64,000 nt of DNA from Marthasterias glacialis (Eukaryota; Echinodermata; Asteroidea; Forcipulatida; Asteriidae), in the NCBI GenBank assembly GCA_911728455.2, contig OU452222.1:25720923-25784922 (forward strand). Direction: 5' to 3'. Positions 1 to 64,000 of this stretch are shown here, piece by piece (the first letter of the stretch is position 1; each line of letters begins with the position of its first letter). The translations under genes and the position numbers were made by a program. The notes beneath the pieces are model-generated. The model ran no database searches, was not told where the DNA came from, and worked only from the letters and a program-made list of their open reading frames with translations.

Positions 1-151
1 ACGCCCTTGGAGACAAGTTTCTATTTCTATTTGTCTGTTAACTCAACACAGAGAGTGAAAAGTTTGACCTTCATAGAAGTTGTGTGAAGCAGTCGTGTCA
101 TTTTGTTCGTGTGTGTGCAGCGCGCGCGGTGGACGCGCGACACACTACGGA

Positions 152-171
152 ATGAGACCCCATTTTTTGTA

Positions 172-172
<1 letters not shown>
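152..172 (+). promoter_or_regulatory. Upstream ORF overlapping the gene A start codon
   Basis: ATG at 152 opens six codons and stops at TAA 170-172. That stop shares its last A with the ATG of gene A (TAATG). Such overlaps can allow termination-reinitiation and dampen translation. The geometry is seen directly; the regulatory role is inferred, and it depends on exon 1 being correct. Confidence 0.45.
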
Positions 173-23498
<23,326 letters not shown>

Positions 23499-23674
23499 GG
23501 GAAGTCATTCCGTAGAAATCGTTTTCATTCGCTCTGAATAATTTTAAAAAAGTATCGCTATAAAGTGAAGAAATTTTTGCGATCCTTCTAATTATTCAAA
23601 GTTGGTCAAGCTCATTTTCATCAATAATAGATAACAATTTGAAATGAATTTATTATACCCTTGTTACGTTAGGA

Positions 23675-23680
23675 AATAAA
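23675..23680 (+). terminator. Poly(A) signal of gene A
   Basis: Canonical AATAAA 177 bases after the gene A stop codon, followed by T-rich sequence at 23710-23730. Confidence 0.6.
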
Positions 23681-24884
23681 AGTAATAGAAAACAAAATAA
23701 TAACTTATAATTCGATTTTCTTTTCTTTTTAAAACTACATTATCAAATTGCCGTGAGATTATGATACTAGGTAAGTTAATAATTTGAACAATAGCTTGTT
23801 TGTACTTTGCACAGATCATAAAGTACCTTTACGGTGTTCGCTCACAATGAACCAGAATAAGATCAATTCGGTGTTAGTTAAATTATAACCAGAGTCGCTG
23901 GCATTGAGCTATAACTAACTAATAGATGAAGAAGTGAAGTTAATAAGCTTTCGGTTTTAAGTTAACGTACTCAGAGTTGCTTACAATGTGTTAGTTAAGT
24001 AAGGTATTAGCATGTATAGTAAAAGTGGTACGGTAGTTTAGTTGTAATGGTTCAGAAATAATTGGACGAATTGTACGGTATACTTCATGGTTGGTTAAAC
24101 TTTTGAGGATAATGAAAACCAATATAATAATTTTTAAAAAGAGGACGGTAAGCTAGATTTGACTCTTTATAATCGTGGGAATTTGTTAAACCGAATAGTG
24201 CTGTCTCTGAAGACCATCAGAGTATACTGATCGAAATGTCAAGAAAACAAAACACCCTCCGGCTCGTAACTTGGAGTCAACATTGCCTAAAAGTGTAGTA
24301 TTACGGTGTTTCCGCAAATCTAGCACGTCGTTGGAGTTGTCTAGGTCTACACTTTGTAATTTATTGTAAAGGGTTTTTGAATGAAAATGCAAGAAGTACT
24401 TCACGTAAGAGAGAATTTAAATTTCCATATGTGCAAACCATTAGTAAAAGTGATATTAAAATTGATGTGGAAAATACTTGAATCACATCTTCATAATATT
24501 GTTTTTTTTTTGAAAATCAAAAAGGTCGCCCTGCGTCTTTCCAAATAATATAATTGTGTTTCAGACTGAAAACTCATGCTGGGGATTAAGGACTCAAAGT
24601 TAACAAGTAGTAACCAAGTGGAAATTGTTTTTCTTTGATGTCCGCGGATACAATGGGTCGGACATAATGGCTCAATATTTTCGTCGGACATAATGGTGCA
24701 TAACACACGTATGACAACAATCTGTTGAATTGTGACGAAAGGACAAAGCTGTTGGAGAATTTAACAAACACGATTGGTAGACTAACCTTCTGTAGAAGTT
24801 CTTTTGGAATTACATGAAAGCCATAAGTGCATCCGTGTTTCCACTCTTCCCAGCTAATCATCTTAGAAAGAAGTTAAACATAGA

Positions 24885-25112
24885 TTACGGAAGCTTAAAA
24901 AGGCCATCTGCGTTTCCAAGTTACTGGGGTATCATAGAAAGATGGAATACAGAGATATTTATCACAGGAATGAGTATTCACACGTTGATTATTACATTCT
25001 TCCAAGATGTTCCATCTTTCCAAATAACAACATTTCAGTATTCCATCTTTTCATGATCAATCACTTCAGTGACTCGGAAATGCGGATGGTCACTTTAAGC
25101 TTCCGTATAATA
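24885..25112. mobile_element. Inverted-repeat element with ACGGAAGCTTAAA ends
   Basis: ATTACGGAAGCTTAAAAAGG at the left is mirrored by CACTTTAAGCTTCCGTATAA at the right. A solo end recurs at 61358-61395 (GGATGGTCACTTTGAGCTTC). Confidence 0.6.
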
Positions 25113-25219
25113 GCCCATCAGAAAATATCCTTTTTCTGGCAATGGAAACTCGGAATTATCTATGTCTATACGTTTTGCAATAACTTAAGCTGGAAACGTG
25201 AAAATGTGGATGATCACTT

Positions 25220-25559
25220 CGTCGTGTGCCCGGAAAAAGGACGTAAGGGAAAGTTCCCGGTAATAGGACGTAAGCAATTTAGGTTAAAATTTGTGTTTCA
25301 AGAATTATGAGCGGGAAAGTTGGGTAAATGTGTTGCCATGCAAAAGTCATTCTAGAAAGGTTAAGTTCTGCATGGGGAGTGGGGAAACATGTCTTCAGGG
25401 TAATTTTAGCAAAAAATAAACTAATAAAAATGACAGTCATATTTTTCATGTCAGGAACCATTTTGTTGCTTACGTCCTTTTTTTAACTGGGACGAATTAC
25501 TTTATGTTCTTGGTAAAAAAGGGCGTAAGGCCTCACGCCCTTTTACCGGGCACACGACG
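25220..25559. mobile_element. MITE family A, copy 2 (complete)
   Basis: 340 bp from CGTCGTGTGCCCGG to CCGGGCACACGACG. Subterminal inverted repeats contain GGACGTAAG/CTTACGTCC. Opposite orientation to copy 1. Confidence 0.85.
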
Positions 25560-26349
25560 ACATTAAGGTTCCTGTAATAAGTAGTTTCCATTTGGTGAAA
25601 CCAGCTAATCTCCCGAAGTTGTTCCTGACACAAAAGCAAGCGACGAAAAAATGTCAAATCTGGTTAGGAATGTTGCGTCCGAGAAGAACAATATTGTCAC
25701 TCTTCTGCCTCTTCAGCAGTTGTTTGTCAAGAAAGAAAAAAAGACACATCACTAAGTCACTGGGTTGATAATTGGTGACGTTGATGCATCTTAGGCACGG
25801 AGGGAGTTTTTTAATCAGAGCGAGATCTTTGGGCAGGTATGTAATTCTGTACAGCCGGAGATTCACCGGGTGTTTCGTACATCATCTAATGGATAGGTCA
25901 CCTGTGCATGTTTGTTGAACACTTAGTGAAAGATAGATCAATAGACCGGGACCCCGACCCACTGAAACACCTAGAGCGAAAGGCATCACTACCACCAAGA
26001 GCATTTAGGAATGAGGTAACCAATATAATTGTTATTAATATAATTCGTCAGGAGAAAATCGTGTCGTGTCCGATAGCCACATTTCAAACTGCTACAACAA
26101 AAAAACAGTTTCGTTCTTAAAGGTCCTATAAATGACCTTTAAAATCGACACTGGTTTTGGTTGTAGCAAAAGTCAAATATCAAGAGATCTGTCTAATGAA
26201 ACAAGGATTTGTTTTCAGTTCAAACTTTAAAAGAAACACTTATTAACCTAAAATGTAAGTATATTCGTAGTTTATACGAGGTTTATACCGCAAAAAAATA
26301 ATAATAACAATTAGGGGTCCAACCCGCGCCCCTAAAAAGGGGACAAATT

Positions 26350-26705
26350 CGTGACGTAGACGGTGCGCAGCGATCAATACGTGTGGATTTGATGCGACGT
26401 GCAAACTTACACATTACGCATGTGACTTCATGGGCTTAGTTTCTTTGGACAGATCTCTTCATATTTTGATTTTGTTATATTAAGGGGAACGCCGTCAAGG
26501 TGTGTTTTGCTTTGGTGCTGGTTGCAACACTACTAAAGATGATGTCAGTCTGCACAGATTCCCATCAGATTCAAAATACCGACGAATTTGGACGGCTGCA
26601 GTGGAACATACCTGAGCTAAAATAATGGTCAGGAATGTGCATTGTCTCACAACGTATGCTCACTGTCATTCGGTGCTTAGGTCTACGTCACGAAAGCGCG
26701 CCCAC
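26350..26705 (+). pseudogene. Broken THAP zinc-finger fragment
   Basis: One frame at about 26504-26611 reads CFGAGCNTTKDDVSLHRFPS, then DSKYRRIWTAAVEHT and a stop. C-x(3)-C..LHRFP..R..W is the N-terminal half of a THAP DNA-binding finger. Just upstream the other frame has PSRC, as in MPSRC starts, so the reading is frameshifted, and the distal C-x2-H half is missing. GTGACGTAGAC at 26352 is mirrored by GTCTACGTCAC at 26682, so it may be carried inside a DNA transposon remnant. Confidence 0.55.
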
Positions 26706-27104
26706 CATAGGCGATATCAAAATGGATAGACGTACACATTTTGAGGGATAAAATGAAAAGTTAATAGCTCATAACAAGCTCATAAAGTATAGCAGGTATT
26801 ATGTTGTATTAATTTCAAACCATTATTAAGCCCAAACAAATATAATGTGAAAAATACCACTTCGAAGGACATCATTATAATAGTGAGCAACTAGCAGTCG
26901 ACTACAACACTCTTTCTGACCTAGAAAAGGTGTATATCCTGCTCAGTTTCAATAATTGAAAGTTGACCAACTCGGATCCTTGAACCAGAGAGATGCAGGG
27001 AACTGAAATTCGCCACTACTATCAGGATCATTATTTAATATGGAATAGCAAACGGTACCATTGCTAATCAAGACACAATGTTATTCTTCGTGTTTTTACC
27101 CACA

Positions 27105-27250
27105 CACATTGGTGTTTGTTAAGTACTGTATACTCAATACTTTCCTGAGTCTTGTGAAAACAAATTCCATAGGCATATTCCTCTGGTGGGATTCGAACCC
27201 ACGACTCCCGCCATTGTTGAACAGATGTCTTACAAACTAGACCACCGAGA
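27105..27250 (-). mobile_element. tRNA-derived SINE (family E), minus copy
   Basis: On the minus strand an A-box-like TAGTTTGTAAGACATC and a B-box-like GTGGGTTCGAATCCCACC precede the family tail (AAGTATTGAGTATACAGT). Confidence 0.65.
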
Positions 27251-27354
27251 TTGAAAAAAAGAAATTAACATATATTATGATGGTTGCAGTACCCGCTGCT
27301 AATAGGAATCTATCTGCCATCTTGGTAGTAGTTGGTAAGAGATCTGCTCGAGAA

Positions 27355-27470
27355 ATATGCCTGTGTGGAATTATTTTCACAGGACTCAGGAAAGTACTGA
27401 GTATACAGTGCTTAACACACATTGAAGTATGAGTAAAAAAATAGCATTCTTTATCCCCGATGCAAAAATT
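27355..27470 (+). mobile_element. SINE family E 3' tail, + copy
   Basis: AGGAAAGTACTGAGTATACA and GTGCTTAACACACATTG, the tail of family E, facing the minus copy at 27105-27250. The two form a loose inverted pair. Confidence 0.55.
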
Positions 27471-28721
27471 AGTATCTATTATAAAATGTTATTCCTTCTC
27501 AATTCCCTTCAATGCTTTGAAGGAGACACATTTTCTAAGTATGTTCCAACCTGAAAGATCGTAGGTTATAAAGTGAGTGAAAGATATGAAAACATGTTTT
27601 GCCAAACGCTCTTGTGACATACATCCGGCACAAAAAATAGACCTAGTATTGATAACTATATCGCAAAACAAAGTTTAGTTTCAATCTGGAAGCTTACTAA
27701 CTAAAGTTGAATTCCAGTGCCAATTCGACAGAGAAATTTGTAATATTATCACATTTTTAGCCGCCCACAAAAGTGTCAAGCTACTACGTAAAATAATGCT
27801 ATTGGTTTAAACATCTCACACCAAAAGAACCGTCACGTTTCATCCTCTGTTTCAACTCATTTAATGAATGTTATCACGTGATTCAATCTCCATACGTAAT
27901 CGATCGGCTGACGTTTCTTCAATATCAAACTGTTGACACTTTCCTTGAACGTGAATGTACATTAATGTGTGTTTTGCTATAATATTGTTGAGACAATCTG
28001 TCCTCCAAGTAAAGTCAAATACAGACAGGTGTTTTCGAGTCCTTTTTTTTCTTCCTCTTCTTTTTTTTCTTCTCTTTCCTCAGCTGCGAGTTATTTGCTT
28101 TACTTTTTGTTTTTCATTTGGTTGGTTTACATGGAAGTCCGAGTAAATAGTGGTCGGTTCCTCCCTTCGTGTTGCCACCAATAATAATGGATTGTTTTCT
28201 TTGTGTTTGTTTTGCCTGGGTCTAATGAGTCGTCCAAAAACGGACCGTTGATTGTAAGAGTTGTCTTTTTGTGCAGTGGGGGTCTGAGTGGCGCACCTAC
28301 CCGTCTATTGGCTGTTCTACTCACATCTCCCGCATCGGTGCGGTTTGTTTTCGTTTATAGGGGAAAACGAGGCAAATTTCATAATGTCGATATTTTAAGC
28401 AGGTTTGTTCTGTTGGACTGCAGTCTGACCTTTGCCTCGAGGTATTGAATCGGAGTGCAAATTACCAGAGAAACGTATCAGGAACTAGATTTGGAAAAGT
28501 TAAGTTACCCAGATGTGCCAATCGAACAGATAATACGACTAAATTCAAGACAAAAACAACTTATCAACTGCGAAAGTTCCTGAATCTTTACTCTAAAAGA
28601 ATAGTAACGTTCTGAGTTCTCGCCCTCCGTGACTACATCAAGTATTAAAAAGAAACTTCATATCTTTGGAATCATTTTGGGATCTCTACTATTTCTTGGA
28701 ACCAGTCTTCCTTTGGTAATC

Positions 28722-63345
<34,624 letters not shown>

Positions 63346-64000
63346 GTAAGTTTCAACCTCTAGAAAAAAATATCTTCCTTTTTTTTTTCAACTGGCATTT
63401 TTTCAAGTTGTCAAGGTGCAGCCATCTTGTTTTTCTTTTATTCAAACCATTTTATCTCAACTGTGGCTAGGTGTAATCGGGAGTACCGGGAAAAAATTAT
63501 ACTTCCTATTATTGTTGCAAACACAAACACACACAGAGACAGAGAAATAATGGAAGTAAAATAAATGCTCATTGGCTAACATTGTCGAAATAAAACAAAT
63601 TCCAGTTTTCAAAAAGTATATCTCTCACTGTAATTGTTTGTATTTCTTTGGTGCAAACTATTGCAATCAAAGTGAGGCTGGAAGGTGCAAATGTTCTGAA
63701 GCCTGTATATGGTAAAATGGCCCTCGGTATTGACGTCATCTCACCGCCATGTTAGAGGTAAATCAATACAAAAAATTGACACGCACACAATGAGAAACCT
63801 CGTTTTGACCTCTACTGCAGTGACGCCATGTGCAGTAATATTATTGTTGATGCAAACACGACAAAGATTTAGAAAATAAAATGAATTGGTTTGGAATTAT
63901 TATCTTCAATTGATTTTCAACCTGTGAATTCTCCATGACAGGTATCAAAAATGTATTGTTGGCAAAATGCCTTTATGTAAATGTAAATGTGAAAAGGGGA
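63346..64000 (+). other. Last intron of gene B (partial)
   Basis: No coding signal or recognised element in these 655 bases; the C-terminal exon was not found here. Confidence 0.6.

Larger units (their letters stand above)
23681..28721. other. Intergenic region between genes A and B
   Basis: Five kilobases with no convincing gene. Contains dispersed repeats, one complete family A MITE, a broken THAP-finger fragment and two SINE pieces. The stretch just before 28722 is the likely promoter/5' UTR of gene B. A hydrophobic frame upstream of the ATG (from 28629) has no ATG of its own. Confidence 0.7.

Noticed and set aside
28629-28721. Longer N-terminus of gene B with a second hydrophobic stretch
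   Set aside because: No ATG in that frame after the upstream stop; the ATG at 28722 gives a normal signal peptide.

Overview
The window is animal nuclear DNA. Short exons with GT..AG junctions are spread over introns of 0.1 to 4 kb, and the introns are packed with microsatellites, MITE-like inverted-repeat elements and tRNA-derived SINEs. No bacterial or organellar signal is seen. The receptor type, the intron density and the repeat texture (for example recurrent 'taggcctac' words) suggest a marine deuterostome, most likely an echinoderm. That assignment is inference, and I cannot name a species.

There are two genes, both on the + strand, and they are tandem paralogues. Gene A (172..23498, 22 coding exons found, about 1,240 residues) and gene B (28722..63345, 24 coding exons, 966 residues to the last exon seen, C-terminus beyond the window) encode adhesion G-protein-coupled receptors (class B2). 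Both have the same order: signal peptide; a glycine-rich ectodomain of repeated GGGSGG-type coils; a variable linker; a GAIN domain ending in a GPCR proteolysis site (CSHLTNFAVLL in A, CDHLTNFAVLL in B); seven membrane helices of latrophilin-like type; and a short basic cytoplasmic tail. I derived the exons by following reading phase across every junction. Phases and exon boundaries match almost one to one between the genes. In gene A two ectodomain exons of gene B are one exon, and one small 5' exon of gene A was not found.

The paralogues differ mainly in low-complexity extracellular inserts. Gene A has nine 17-residue Thr/Ser mucin-like repeats (2630..3088), an N-glycosylation-rich insert (in 3640..4113) and a Gly/Asn linker (6385..6752). 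Gene B has a Cys/Thr-rich linker (38573..38892).

Layout: 1..171 5' UTR with a small upstream ORF; 172..23498 gene A; 23499..28721 intergenic, with a poly(A) signal, a MITE, a broken THAP-finger fragment and SINEs; 28722..63345 gene B; 63346..64000 intron of gene B. No gene was found on the minus strand and no functional RNA gene was found. Most long open frames outside the exons are microsatellite or minisatellite translations.
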